A DNA stretch of 40,329 nt from Sphaerochaeta sp. UBA5849 (GCA_002432715.1 DJGJ01000044.1:15881-56209); one strand, 5' to 3'; shown: positions 7,738-16,150, counted from the stretch's first letter. A program made the numbers and translations. Notes: a model not told the origin generated them from the letters alone.

Positions 7738-8355
7738 TTACTGTTGGATGGTGACCAACTCAGGTCGTTTCTTTGCTTCTCGCAGAAAATATCCCAAGGC
7801 GATCATCATAATCCCATTGTCATAGATTCCCGTACCCATCCGGTCGATGACAGTCTGCACCGGGATGGAGAGTACCTCGAGCTGCTCATTCGGGTCGAGC
7901 TCCTGACCGCTGATATGCTTCACATCCTCAACCAAATAGAAATAGGACCTATTGTTCATGAAAGCGGAATTCGGACTCACATTTCCCAGTGCAGTCACCC
8001 TCTGTCCTACCAGGCCCGTCTCTTCCTTCAGCTCCCTGAGGCCTGCATCCATGGGGTCCTCGTCCTTTTCCACGACCCCGGCCGGGAACTCCCGGGTGAC
8101 GGTTGCCGAGCCATGGCGGAACTGATCCACCATGACAAACATCGGCACGCCCTCCTCGTTACGGAACCAAGGAATAATCGTTACCCATTTCGGGCAGTCA
8201 ACCTCGATGAAGGTGGAACTGCGCCCATCACTGCTGGTGCGTTGTACCGTACAAATATCAAAGATCGGACCTTTGAAGACCCGTTCACGCTTGCCTGACT
8301 TCCACAGTAAATGAGTATTGGACTTTCCCTCATCATGGGTAAACGGATCAAACAT
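7738..8355 (-). CDS. Nudix hydrolase (ADP-ribose pyrophosphatase-like)
   Basis: 205 aa. A perfect Nudix box GX5EX7REUXEEXGU begins at Gly93 (GVVEKDEDPMDAGLRELKEE, then TGL); it binds the metal that drives cleavage of a nucleoside diphosphate linked to another moiety. FPAG before the box and a Pro-rich segment upstream are common in ADP-ribose or NUDT5-type enzymes, but the substrate cannot be fixed from sequence. The gene starts 3 nt after the Mrp stop and ends 9 nt before the SIMPL lipoprotein, so the three are probably co-transcribed. No signal peptide is seen; the protein should be cytoplasmic. Confidence 0.9.
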   Translation of the reverse strand: MFDPFTHDEGKSNTHLLWKSGKRERVFKGPIFDICTVQRTSSDGRSSTFIEVDCPKWVTIIPWFRNEEGVPMFVMVDQFRHGSATVTREFPAGVVEKDEDPMDAGLRELKEETGLVGQRVTALGNVSPNSAFMNNRSYFYLVEDVKHISGQELDPNEQLEVLSIPVQTVIDRMGTGIYDNGIMMIALGYFLREAKKRPELVTIQQ

Positions 8356-8358
8356 GGC

Positions 8359-9288
8359 TCACACTCCTTTTCTTGACGGACAGTTGCTGCTGCAGCTCGA
8401 GCAGGCCGAAGGGGCGCAGGAAGCGGTTCCTGCGAACTCAGTACTGCGGTGCGAAGAAACTGCAGTCCCGCTATTGATCAGAAGGGCGATATCCCTGATT
8501 GCCTTGGCCGAAACGCTCTCGGGTTGCAGGCTCAAGTAGCTCTTTCCCGCATCCTCTGCTTCCATGAGAGGAACCTCCAGGGGAACCCTGCCCAAGAATG
8601 GAACGTTCATCTGATCGGCCATTTTCCTGCCGCCGCCGATGCCGAAGATCGGAATCTCGGTGTTGCAGCCCGGGCAGATCAAACCGCTCATGTTCTCAAC
8701 CACACCCAAAATGGCGACACCCATCTTGCGCGAGAAATTCACACTGCGCCGCGCATCGAGAATGGCCACTTGCTGAGGCGTGGTAACAATGATGGTGCCG
8801 GTCAACTCAGGTATGGTCTGGCAGACGGTAAGTTGCTCATCTCCGGTTCCCGGAGGAGAGTCAATGAGCAGGTAATCCAGCTCGCCCCAGTCGGCCTGGG
8901 CAAGGAACTGACGGATTGCAGCAATTTTCATCGGACCACGCCAGACAATGGGACTGTCCGGTTCACTGATGGCAAAGGCCAGGCTCATGACCTTCAAACC
9001 CGGACGAGCCTCTACGGGATAGAAAGTCTCTCCTCCGTCTTCAGTGGTGAGAATTCCTGCTTCGCAACCCAGCATTTTTGCCACGTTCGGCCCATGCAGG
9101 TCGGTATCGAGGATGCCCACGGTACAGCCGCTGTCGACCAAGGCATTGGCAAGATTTACCGTTACCGTGGTCTTGCCGACTCCGCCCTTTCCACTCATGA
9201 TCAAAATCTTCCGCCCTATTTTATCCAGATGATTTCTGATTGCCTTGTCCTCGGCAATCCTCTGTGCAAAATCCACACCTTCAGACAT
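8359..9288 (-). CDS. Mrp/ApbC/NBP35-family Fe-S cluster carrier ATPase with Cys-rich C-terminal tail
   Basis: 309 aa. Deviant Walker A SGKGGVGKTT near residue 32, switch motifs DTDLHGPN and LLIDSPPGTGDEQL, and the family CxxC in LICPGCNTEIPIFG near residue 211. Proteins of this family bind a bridging [4Fe-4S] cluster on the dimer and hand it to target enzymes in the cytoplasm. The DUF59 domain often found at the N-terminus is absent; instead about 25 residues precede the P-loop. The last 20 residues carry four extra cysteines (C291, C296, C299, C303; spacing C-x4-C-x2-C-x3-C), which could hold a second cluster or a metal. AAGGA lies directly before the ATG, with AAGGAG further up. It is first gene of the operon. 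Confidence 0.92.
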   Translation of the reverse strand: MSEGVDFAQRIAEDKAIRNHLDKIGRKILIMSGKGGVGKTTVTVNLANALVDSGCTVGILDTDLHGPNVAKMLGCEAGILTTEDGGETFYPVEARPGLKVMSLAFAISEPDSPIVWRGPMKIAAIRQFLAQADWGELDYLLIDSPPGTGDEQLTVCQTIPELTGTIIVTTPQQVAILDARRSVNFSRKMGVAILGVVENMSGLICPGCNTEIPIFGIGGGRKMADQMNVPFLGRVPLEVPLMEAEDAGKSYLSLQPESVSAKAIRDIALLINSGTAVSSHRSTEFAGTASCAPSACSSCSSNCPSRKGV

Positions 9289-9493
9289 TCCTTATTCGTT
9301 CTCCTTCGGCAATCCAGCCCTTTGTACCTTACGATAAACCGCCAAAACAGACAAGAGAACTCCTTGGCAGGCTGGCCGCTTGCAAGCCCACCCGGCTTTG
9401 CACAAGCAAGCAAAAATGTAAGAAAATCGATAGTCCCTCCATATGTATGACAGAACAACTACTTTCACAGACTAGAAAAATTCCTTGAGCCGA

Positions 9494-9550
9494 CTGAAAA
9501 ACTCTTCGTGAAAATTGCGGATTGTTGCAATTGTGTTCCAAGTTTTTCAG
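9494..9550. repeat. Nested inverted repeat upstream of the oad promoter
   Basis: CTGAAAAACT (9494-9503) and AGTTTTTCAG (9541-9550) are exact reverse complements 37 nt apart. Inside lies a second pair, AATTGC and GCAATT, around GGATTGTT. It ends 30 nt before the oad -35 box, so it could be an operator or activator site, or a hairpin in an unseen transcript. Confidence 0.5.
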
Positions 9551-9580
9551 AATTAACCTAATCATTTATCCTACCTTTAC

Positions 9581-9610
9581 TTGAAACACCACCTCTGATT
9601 CCGATATACT
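9581..9610 (+). promoter_or_regulatory. Promoter for oadGAB
   Basis: TTGAAA (9581-9586), 18-nt spacer, TATACT (9605-9610). The expected start near 9617 gives a leader of about 57 nt with a small hairpin and AGGAG before oadG. Confidence 0.65.
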
Positions 9611-9673
9611 CAGTACTAGTGCATTTCTCGTAGTCCTTGGCTACGGTCACTATAAACCTTTTTAGGAGTTCGT

Positions 9674-9949
9674 ATGGTATTCTTAGCGCAACTACCGAAA
9701 GAGCAGCTAATAGCCCAGCTCGAAAATGGGGTTATCCTCATGGTTCTGGGTATCGCTACGGTGTTTGTGTTTCTTACGTTGCTGGTCTTTCTTACCAAAG
9801 GCATGAGCGCCATTGCAAAAAAGATAGCACCTGCAAAGAAACCGACAGTCGTCGTGAGTCCCTCTGCCGCCACCATTTCTGCAAGCCCTGCCAGTGAGGC
9901 GGAAATTGCAGCCGCCATCGTGGCCGCATTCGCCAAGTCGAAAGAATAA
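9674..9949 (+). CDS. oadG: Oxaloacetate decarboxylase gamma subunit (sodium pump)
   Basis: 91 aa, typical OadG size. One membrane helix (about residues 19-41, GVILMVLGIATVFVFLTLLVFL) begins with the family pattern of a Gly followed by MVxGxxxVFxFL, then comes a Lys/Pro/Ala linker and an Ala-rich end. OadG anchors the biotin-carrying alpha subunit to the beta pump and helps assembly. AGGAG sits 8 nt before the ATG. It is the first of three genes in order gamma-alpha-beta, the same order as in other bacterial oad operons. Confidence 0.88.
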   Translation: MVFLAQLPKEQLIAQLENGVILMVLGIATVFVFLTLLVFLTKGMSAIAKKIAPAKKPTVVVSPSAATISASPASEAEIAAAIVAAFAKSKE

Positions 9950-9973
9950 GTAACACCCGGAGGACAATTCCAA

Positions 9974-11800
9974 ATGAAAAAACAAGTCAAGTTTATGTGC
10001 ACCGCGTTCCGTGACGGCTTCCAGTCTGTCTATGGCGCACGCGTATTCACCAAGGATTTCATGCCTGCAGTAGCTGCAGCCCGCGAGGCTGGCATCTCCC
10101 ACTTCGAAGCCGGCGGCGGTGCCCGTTTCCAGTCACCGTACTTCTACTCAAATGAAGACGCCTTCGAAATGATGGACGAGTTCCGCAAAGTAGCCGGAGC
10201 CGATGCAGACCTGCAGACACTGTCGCGCGGTGTCAACGTCGTTGGACTTGACTCCTACCCCAGGGACATCATCGACCTCCACGCCAAGCTCTTCAAAAAG
10301 CACGGCATTTCCACCATCCGCAACTTTGATGCCTTAAACGATGTCAACAACCTCATCGACAGCGGCCGATCCATCGTCAATGCCGGACTGAGACACGAAG
10401 TGGTTGTTACCATGATGAGCCTTCCCCCGGGAAGCACCGGCGCACACGACCCCGACTTCTATGAAGCAACCCTCAAGCAGATTCTTGATGCCGGCATTGA
10501 ATTCCAGTCCGTCTGTTTCAAGGATGCCAGCGGCACCTCCACTCCTGCGTACGTCTACGAAACCATCAAGCGCGCCCGCAAGATGCTGGGTAAGGACATG
10601 AACATTGTATTCCACAGCCATGATACCGCCGGAGTTTGCATCCAGCAGTACATGAGCGCCCTCCAAGCAGGTGCCGACCAGGTCGACCTGTCCATGATGC
10701 CTGTTTCCGGCGGCACCTGCCAGCCCGACATCATCACCATGTGGCATGCCCTGCGCAACACCGACTTCGATCTTGGCATCGATATCAAGAAGATCCGTGA
10801 AGCCGAGGCTGTATTCCAGGATTGCATGAAAGACTACATCATCCCCCCCGAAGCCATGACCGTCACTCCCGAAATCGTCTTCTCCCCGCTTCCCGGCGGC
10901 GCACTTACTGCAAACACCCAGATGCTGAGGGACAACAACCTGATGGACAAGTACCCTGCCATCGTTGAAGCCATGGCTGAAACGGTTGCAAAGGGCGGTT
11001 ACGGAACCTCCGTTACCCCTGTTTCCCAGTTCTACTTCCAGCAGGCTTTCAACAACGTCATGTTCGGACCTTGGAAGAAGATTGCAGAAGGCTATGGAAA
11101 GATGGTGCTCGGCTATTTCGGCAAGACCCCCGTCGCTCCCGATCCACAAGTTGTGAAGGCTTGCTCCGAAGCCATGGGCCTGAAGCCCACCACCGAGAAA
11201 GTAGTGGACATCAACGAGAAAGATCCCAAGAAGGGCGTTGCCGCTGCAAAGGCCATGCTTGAGAAGGAAGGCCTGCCCATCACCGACGAGAATATTTTCA
11301 TCGCAGCTTCCTGCAAGGAGAAGGGAATCCTCTTCCTCACCGGCAAGTCACAGGTGAACGGCATGTACAAGATCAACCGCGAAGAGGAAGCCGCCAAGAA
11401 GAAGGGCGAGTATACCGTAACCGTCAACGGCAAGGCATACGGCGTCAAGCTCGGCAAGGACAATGCCACCGTCAATGGGGTGAGTTATCCGTTGAACGTC
11501 GGCTTCGGCATCGATGAGAAAGCCATCGAGGCTTCCAAGGCCGTTGCATCCGATGCTCCCGCAGCTGCTGCAGCCCCCTCACACGAAGCAGTCACAGTCA
11601 AGGCTCCGATGCCCGGCTTGATCCTCCGCATTGAGGTGAAGGAAGGACAGAAGGTTTCCAAGAACCAGGTCGTGATGATCATGGAAGCCATGAAGATGGA
11701 GAATGAAATTTTCGCACCGTGCGATGGTGTGGTAACCAAGATTTCTGTAAGCCAAGGCCAGCAGATGCAGAGCGACGACGAATTGCTCGTGATCGCTTAA
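9974..11800 (+). CDS. oadA: Biotin-dependent oxaloacetate decarboxylase alpha subunit (divergent N-terminus)
   Basis: 608 aa, matching OadA length. The N-terminal carboxyltransferase TIM barrel carries CTAFRDGFQS (usual DTTLRDAHQS), VCFKDASGTSTP (the carbamylated metal-ligand lysine; usual CIKDMAGLLTP) and FHSHDTAG (the metal histidines). A conserved middle domain follows, then an Ala/Pro linker (about residues 522-540) and a biotinyl domain ending in MEAMKMENEI, where the Lys is biotinylated. The enzyme moves the carboxylate of oxaloacetate to biotin for decarboxylation at the membrane beta subunit, exporting sodium. The barrel segments differ enough from classical OadA that another 2-oxoacid or acyl-CoA substrate should be kept open. 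The gene lies 24 nt after oadG, with CGGAGG upstream. Confidence 0.87.
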   Translation: MKKQVKFMCTAFRDGFQSVYGARVFTKDFMPAVAAAREAGISHFEAGGGARFQSPYFYSNEDAFEMMDEFRKVAGADADLQTLSRGVNVVGLDSYPRDIIDLHAKLFKKHGISTIRNFDALNDVNNLIDSGRSIVNAGLRHEVVVTMMSLPPGSTGAHDPDFYEATLKQILDAGIEFQSVCFKDASGTSTPAYVYETIKRARKMLGKDMNIVFHSHDTAGVCIQQYMSALQAGADQVDLSMMPVSGGTCQPDIITMWHALRNTDFDLGIDIKKIREAEAVFQDCMKDYIIPPEAMTVTPEIVFSPLPGGALTANTQMLRDNNLMDKYPAIVEAMAETVAKGGYGTSVTPVSQFYFQQAFNNVMFGPWKKIAEGYGKMVLGYFGKTPVAPDPQVVKACSEAMGLKPTTEKVVDINEKDPKKGVAAAKAMLEKEGLPITDENIFIAASCKEKGILFLTGKSQVNGMYKINREEEAAKKKGEYTVTVNGKAYGVKLGKDNATVNGVSYPLNVGFGIDEKAIEASKAVASDAPAAAAAPSHEAVTVKAPMPGLILRIEVKEGQKVSKNQVVMIMEAMKMENEIFAPCDGVVTKISVSQGQQMQSDDELLVIA

Positions 11801-11813
11801 AGGAGACTCTGAG

Positions 11814-13004
11814 ATGATTGGTTCTGCGTTTAATCAGCTCTGGCAGTCCACCGGACTGTACGGATTCATGGGGATGGTGGAAGGCTTCGGTGTCGGCAAC
11901 CTTGTCATGATACTGGTCGGCTTCATCCTCCTCTATCTTGCCATCAAGAAGGGCTTCGAGCCCCTCTTGCTCGTACCGATCGGGTTCGGTTGTATCCTCT
12001 CGAACATCCCCATGGGGTTCATCGCCAGCGTCGACCCCGCAACCGGGGCTGCCGGCTTCATCAAGCTGCTCTTCGACATGGGTATCGACACCGGTCTCTT
12101 CCCGATTTTGATCTTCATGGGTGTTGGAGCAATGACCGACTTCGGTCCGCTCATAGCAAACCCCAAGACCCTGCTCCTCGGAGCAGCCGCCCAGGCTGGC
12201 ATCTTTATCGCCCTGATCGGCGCTCTCGCCCTCAGCTTCATCCCCGGGATCAACTTCGACCTGTACGCTGCAGCATCCATCGGCATCATCGGTGGTGCCG
12301 ACGGTCCTACGGCCATCTATGTAACCAGCCGACTGGCCCCAGACTTGCTGGGACCCATTGCGGTAGCTGCGTACAGCTACATGGCCTTGGTTCCCATCAT
12401 CCAGCCCCCGATCATGCGTGCTCTTACCACCAAGGAAGAGAGATTGATCAAAATGCAACAACTCAGGCCGGTTTCCAAGCTTGAAAAGATCATCTTCCCG
12501 ATCCTTGTTCTGACCACCTGTGCCTTCTTGCTTCCATCAGCCACCCCGCTCATCGGCTCGCTGATGTTTGGCAACCTGGCCAAGGAGTGTGGTGTAGTGA
12601 ACCGTCTTTCCGACACCATGCAGAACGCCCTGATGAACATCGTAACGATTTTCCTCGGTCTTTCTGTCGGTTCGAAGATGGAAGCTTCTCACTTCCTCAA
12701 CCTCAATACGCTTGGAATCCTGGTCCTCGGCATGGTGGCTTTCGGCATCGGCACTGGAGCCGGCGTGCTGATCGCCAAACTGATGAACAAGCTCGACCCC
12801 AAGCACCCGGTCAATCCGCTCATTGGAAGTGCAGGCGTTTCTGCAGTTCCCATGGCAGCCCGTGTGGCCAGCAAGGTCGGCCAGGAATCTGATCCCCAGA
12901 ACTTCTTGCTCATGCACGCCATGGGCCCGAACGTAGCCGGAGTCATCGGTTCTGCTGTAGCAGCAGGTGTCCTGCTCGCAGTTGTGCCGTTCATGATGGC
13001 TTAG
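11814..13004 (+). CDS. oadB: Sodium-translocating decarboxylase beta subunit
   Basis: 396 aa polytopic membrane protein. Family signatures are FPILIFMGVGAMTDFGPLIA, then GAAAQAGIF, and GIIGGADGPTAIYVTSRLAP, which hold the polar residues that couple carboxybiotin decarboxylation to sodium export. It starts 13 nt after oadA with AGGAG upstream and ends just before a strong terminator. OadB relatives also pair with methylmalonyl-CoA, malonate or glutaconyl-CoA decarboxylases, so the pump identity is firm while the operon substrate rests on the alpha subunit. Confidence 0.93.
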   Translation: MIGSAFNQLWQSTGLYGFMGMVEGFGVGNLVMILVGFILLYLAIKKGFEPLLLVPIGFGCILSNIPMGFIASVDPATGAAGFIKLLFDMGIDTGLFPILIFMGVGAMTDFGPLIANPKTLLLGAAAQAGIFIALIGALALSFIPGINFDLYAAASIGIIGGADGPTAIYVTSRLAPDLLGPIAVAAYSYMALVPIIQPPIMRALTTKEERLIKMQQLRPVSKLEKIIFPILVLTTCAFLLPSATPLIGSLMFGNLAKECGVVNRLSDTMQNALMNIVTIFLGLSVGSKMEASHFLNLNTLGILVLGMVAFGIGTGAGVLIAKLMNKLDPKHPVNPLIGSAGVSAVPMAARVASKVGQESDPQNFLLMHAMGPNVAGVIGSAVAAGVLLAVVPFMMA

Positions 13005-13023
13005 TTTCTCCCAAAAAGTTCTC

Positions 13024-13064
13024 AAGGCTGTTTCATACCACCAGGTGTGAGACAGCCTTTTTTT
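13024..13064 (+). terminator. Intrinsic terminator after oadB
   Basis: Arms AAGGCTGTTTCATACC and GGTGTGAGACAGCCTT pair with few mismatches around a short loop, followed by a T run (13057-13064). The T run reaches the stop codon of the convergent minus-strand gene (13063-13065), so the two genes end back to back. Confidence 0.9.
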
Positions 13065-13566
13065 AGTATCTATAGCGGATGGCTACTTGCGGGTACATAT
13101 CCAGATCCAAAGACCCTTCTACGGTATACAGCCCGACATAGACGAACTCGGTAGTCAGGGAAAAGTGCTCGAACAACACCGTCTCCACAGCTAAACCAGC
13201 TCCTGCTCCGAACTGCACCACCACCTCATCCGGCACATATGTCCCGCCGCCACCATCCTTGGCTTTTTGATAGCTTCGATGATGAAGACCAGCAACCAGG
13301 TATACACGTCCGGCTAGAAATGAATTGATGGTATGGCTTATCAGGGGCAGTTGGACCTCGGAGCCGATGTTGCAGGCATAACGGTCCCGTCCTTCCTCCA
13401 TGTTCGGATGGAAGAATGCCCCTCCTGCCACCTGGACCCCGAACGCTGGATACCACTTTTGATAGCTGGCTCCGATTCCGGCAAGCCGCCCCGCCTGCAC
13501 CCCCAACGCCTGGTCATACGAAGAAAATACGTCATCACCCAATACCGGCAGGAGAAGGGCCACCAA
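13063..13566 (-). CDS. Putative outer-membrane beta-barrel protein with frameshifted signal peptide
   Basis: 167 aa if begun at TTG 13566, giving MVALLLPVLGDDVFSS. The body alternates polar and hydrophobic residues with many Gly, Tyr and Phe, and ends in QVAIRYRY, with a terminal aromatic residue as in outer-membrane barrels. The open frame runs further upstream to a TGA, reading AYKKSHSVWFLLVALLLP, a good signal peptide with no start codon. One added base in the T run 13589-13593 would join it to ATG 13601 (MHTKKSHSVW and so on). So the gene is either frameshifted, phase-variable, or affected by a sequencing error. No specific family was recognised. Confidence 0.65.
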   Translation of the reverse strand: MVALLLPVLGDDVFSSYDQALGVQAGRLAGIGASYQKWYPAFGVQVAGGAFFHPNMEEGRDRYACNIGSEVQLPLISHTINSFLAGRVYLVAGLHHRSYQKAKDGGGGTYVPDEVVVQFGAGAGLAVETVLFEHFSLTTEFVYVGLYTVEGSLDLDMYPQVAIRYRY

Positions 13567-13697
13567 TAAAAACCAGACAGAATGACTCTTTTTGTATGCA
13601 TGATTTCAGCATATCACCGCTTTTACGCTCTGTCCTTCCCCCCATCCCGCTGAATTCCTGCTTTTCTTCATCCTCGTGGTAGGGTATAGTACTGAGT

Positions 13698-14624
13698 ATG
13701 TGGATCAGTATTGTATTGTTGCTCATTTTGTTCGTGCTCTGGAACACCACCCTCGTCGGGTACCGGGACAAGCAGACACACATGCTGACAACCGATGAAT
13801 CGAAGGTGTTCTGCGAAGAGGCAAAAAGTATAATCCATGCTCAAGGAAGCACCACTGCAATCCTTATGGTTCATGGATTTCCGACCACTCCTGCGATGTA
13901 CAGCTATAGTGCACAGCGGTTCAAATCGGCAGGGTTTGACGTATATGTTCCGCTGCTGCCGGGTTTCGGCACCGATCCCAAGGATTTGGAGCAGACCACC
14001 TTCACCCAGTGGTTCGACTACCTCTGCAGATATTACGAGGACCTTCGATCCAGGTATCAAACACTGTATGTTTTGGGCACCAGCATGGGGGGCATGATGA
14101 CCTTCAAGCTCGGCGAGCTCTACTGCAACACGGACAAAGCACCTGACAAGCTGGTTACAATCGCAGCCCCGGTGGTCTACAACAGCATCAAGGAGCGGGT
14201 TTTCACCGATTGGCGGCAGTACTTCGCACGCACCCTTTCGCTGTTCGTTGCTTCCATAAACGCCCATATCGTTGCAGGCAACGGCAAGGGGGACGATGGT
14301 GCAGACAATTGGTACGGTTACGGGGGATTATTCATCCGGCCCGGCATCAGCCTGGTCCATGCCATGGGCAAGGTAAGAAAAGACTTGGGTAAAATCACCT
14401 GCCCGCTTTTCAGCATTCATGACGTCAACGACCGCATCATACCGTTCAAAAACCTGAAGATCATCGAACGAGAGCAGAACAGCAAGGCTTTCCGTCTTCT
14501 GGCCACTGAAATGGGAGACTACAACCACTCACGTCATGCCCTGCTCTCCTACCACTCAATCCAAGCATCACTGACCGATACCATTTTGGAGTTTTTACAG
14601 GAGAATCAGAATGCCCAAACGTAA
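13698..14624 (+). CDS. Membrane-anchored alpha/beta hydrolase (esterase/lipase-like)
   Basis: 308 aa. The N-terminus (MWISIVLLLILFVLWNT) is an uncleaved anchor or signal segment. The hydrolase fold shows HGFPTTP (oxyanion loop, about residue 59), nucleophile elbow GTSMGG with Ser129, acid Asp in SIHDVNDRIIP, and the likely catalytic His in YNHSRHALLSY. It resembles carboxylesterase Est30/monoglyceride-lipase types that act on short acyl esters; the substrate is unknown. A lid-like insert lies between the nucleophile and the acid (about residues 160-220). Its last 14 nt overlap the dCMP deaminase start, forming a coupled unit. Confidence 0.85.
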   Translation: MWISIVLLLILFVLWNTTLVGYRDKQTHMLTTDESKVFCEEAKSIIHAQGSTTAILMVHGFPTTPAMYSYSAQRFKSAGFDVYVPLLPGFGTDPKDLEQTTFTQWFDYLCRYYEDLRSRYQTLYVLGTSMGGMMTFKLGELYCNTDKAPDKLVTIAAPVVYNSIKERVFTDWRQYFARTLSLFVASINAHIVAGNGKGDDGADNWYGYGGLFIRPGISLVHAMGKVRKDLGKITCPLFSIHDVNDRIIPFKNLKIIEREQNSKAFRLLATEMGDYNHSRHALLSYHSIQASLTDTILEFLQENQNAQT

Positions 14625-15096
14625 GGACTACATCAGCTGGGACGAATACTTCATGGGCGTAGCCGTCCTTTCGTCCATGCGCAGCAAGGACCCCAACACC
14701 CAGGTGGGGGCTTGCATCGTCAATCCCGATCATAAGATTGTGGGAGTGGGCTACAACGGCTTCCCCATAGGAGTGAATGACGACGAAGTCCCTTGGGAAC
14801 GCGAAGGAGCTTGGCTGGACACCAAGTATCCGTATGTCTGCCACGCCGAGCTCAATGCAATTTTAAACGCCATCAGCAGTAGTCTCAAGGGTTGCTCCCT
14901 GTATGTCGGGCTCTTCCCCTGCAACGAATGTGCCAAGGCAATCATCCAAAGCGGCATCAGGGAGGTCGTCTACCTCTCCGACAAGTATGCCGAGGCTGAA
15001 AACACCAAGGCTTCCAAGTGGATGTTCGACCAGACCGGGGTGACCTACCGCAAACTCGAACCGGCGCATGCCAGCATTCTGGTACAGCTTCAATGA
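14611..15096 (+). CDS. Deoxycytidylate (dCMP) deaminase
   Basis: 161 aa. The zinc site is complete: CHAE (His78 ligand, Glu80 catalytic) and PCNEC (Cys104 and Cys107). The N-terminal MGVAVLSSMRSKDPNTQVGACIV and the YNGFP segment are typical of dCMP deaminases (ComEB/DCTD type), which make dUMP for thymidylate synthesis in the cytoplasm. It overlaps the hydrolase by 14 nt and ends in ATGA with the next kinase gene. CAGGAG precedes the start. Cytidine and guanine deaminases share the zinc motif, but the YNGFP loop favours dCMP. Confidence 0.9.
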   Translation: MPKRKDYISWDEYFMGVAVLSSMRSKDPNTQVGACIVNPDHKIVGVGYNGFPIGVNDDEVPWEREGAWLDTKYPYVCHAELNAILNAISSSLKGCSLYVGLFPCNECAKAIIQSGIREVVYLSDKYAEAENTKASKWMFDQTGVTYRKLEPAHASILVQLQ

Positions 15097-15992
15097 AAGT
15101 TTTGACTGTCTGCCTGAACCCCACCTTTCAAAATACACTGAGGTTTACCTCCTTCAAGATCGGGGAAGTAAACCGTGCCTCTGAGCACTATCTCGATGCC
15201 TCGGGCAAGGGTATGAACACAGCCCGCATTGTAAGCCAGTTGGGAGAGCAGAGTATGTTGCTCACCCACCTCGGAGGACCGCGGGTCGAGGAGATGCTGA
15301 ACCTTTGCAGGAAAGACAAGGTGGAAATTATTTGGGCGGACAGCAAGAGTGAGATTCGGACCTGTACCACCATACTTGCCGATGGCAAGGCCACCGAACT
15401 GGTGGAAGAACCATATGCGGTCGACAGCAGCACTGAAGAGCCGATCAGAGCCCTCTACAGCGAAGCAATCCAAAGAAGCGATGCCCTCATCATCTGTGGA
15501 ACGCGGGCGCCCGGGTACTCGCCCAACCTCTATGCCGATTTTGTCAAGGAAGCAAAAACACGAGGACTGTTTGTACTACTCGATTTGAAGGGAGAAGACC
15601 TGAAGCGCTGTCTCCCCTTCGGGCCGGATGTCATCAAACCGAACCTCAGCGAGGCTGCTCAAACGTTCCTCGGTCGGACTGTCGGGGAACAGGAGGATAC
15701 GGCCTCGATCGAGATCTCAATCAAGCCTGTTTTGGAAGATATCTATCGCTCCTATCATACGACAACCGTGCTCTCTCGGGGCAAAGAGGATGCGTGGGTG
15801 CAGGCAGCCCAGTTCTTTTCTGTACCGATTGAGCGTGTGAATGCAGTAAATACCATTGGGTGCGGAGACAGTCTGAGCGCAGCCCTGACGGTGTCCTTAT
15901 ACAAGGGTACAAATTTGCAACAGGCCGTAGAGTACGCAACAAAGGTTGCAACAAAGAACGCAAAAACAGTCCGACCGGGTACGATTTTCTAG
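15093..15992 (+). CDS. PfkB-family 1-phosphofructokinase/tagatose-6-phosphate kinase-like sugar kinase
   Basis: 299 aa from ATG 15093, which overlaps the previous stop (ATGA); in-frame Met further upstream lies inside the deaminase gene and is rejected. VCLNPTFQNTL, LDASGKGMNTARIVSQLG and NTIGCGDSLSAAL mark the FruK/LacC branch of PfkB kinases. The Asp of GCGDS is the catalytic base; the usual Ala of the anion hole (GAGDS) is Cys here. Members phosphorylate fructose-1-phosphate or tagatose-6-phosphate with ATP. No fructose PTS is nearby, so the substrate is open. No terminator is seen directly after the gene. Confidence 0.85.
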   Translation: MKVLTVCLNPTFQNTLRFTSFKIGEVNRASEHYLDASGKGMNTARIVSQLGEQSMLLTHLGGPRVEEMLNLCRKDKVEIIWADSKSEIRTCTTILADGKATELVEEPYAVDSSTEEPIRALYSEAIQRSDALIICGTRAPGYSPNLYADFVKEAKTRGLFVLLDLKGEDLKRCLPFGPDVIKPNLSEAAQTFLGRTVGEQEDTASIEISIKPVLEDIYRSYHTTTVLSRGKEDAWVQAAQFFSVPIERVNAVNTIGCGDSLSAALTVSLYKGTNLQQAVEYATKVATKNAKTVRPGTIF

Positions 15993-16150
15993 GTTTTCAG
16001 CCCAGATTGTTGGTGCAAAGAACTTTTCACAGATTGAGCAATCGCTAAATTTGCAACAATAAATTATGAAATTTCGCAATTTTATTGGTAAAAAATCATA
16101 CTTAGCGTAATTAACTAGATAATTATTTACTGCAAAACGCGCAATTTCTT

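Larger units (their letters stand above)
9289..9673. other. 385-nt divergent intergenic region between mrp and oadG
   Basis: No convincing ORF. The left part (9289-9420) should hold the mrp promoter on the minus strand; a weak pair TTGTCT-17-TAAGGT can be read there but is not compelling. The middle has a nested inverted repeat (9494-9550). The right part carries the oad promoter (9581-9610) and a short hairpin in the oadG leader (CGTAG and CTACG, 9629-9645). Confidence 0.7.

Noticed and set aside
10334..11149. Minus-strand ORF of 271 codons
   Set aside because: It is antisense to oadA with a His/Gly/Asp-rich low-information sequence typical of shadow frames.
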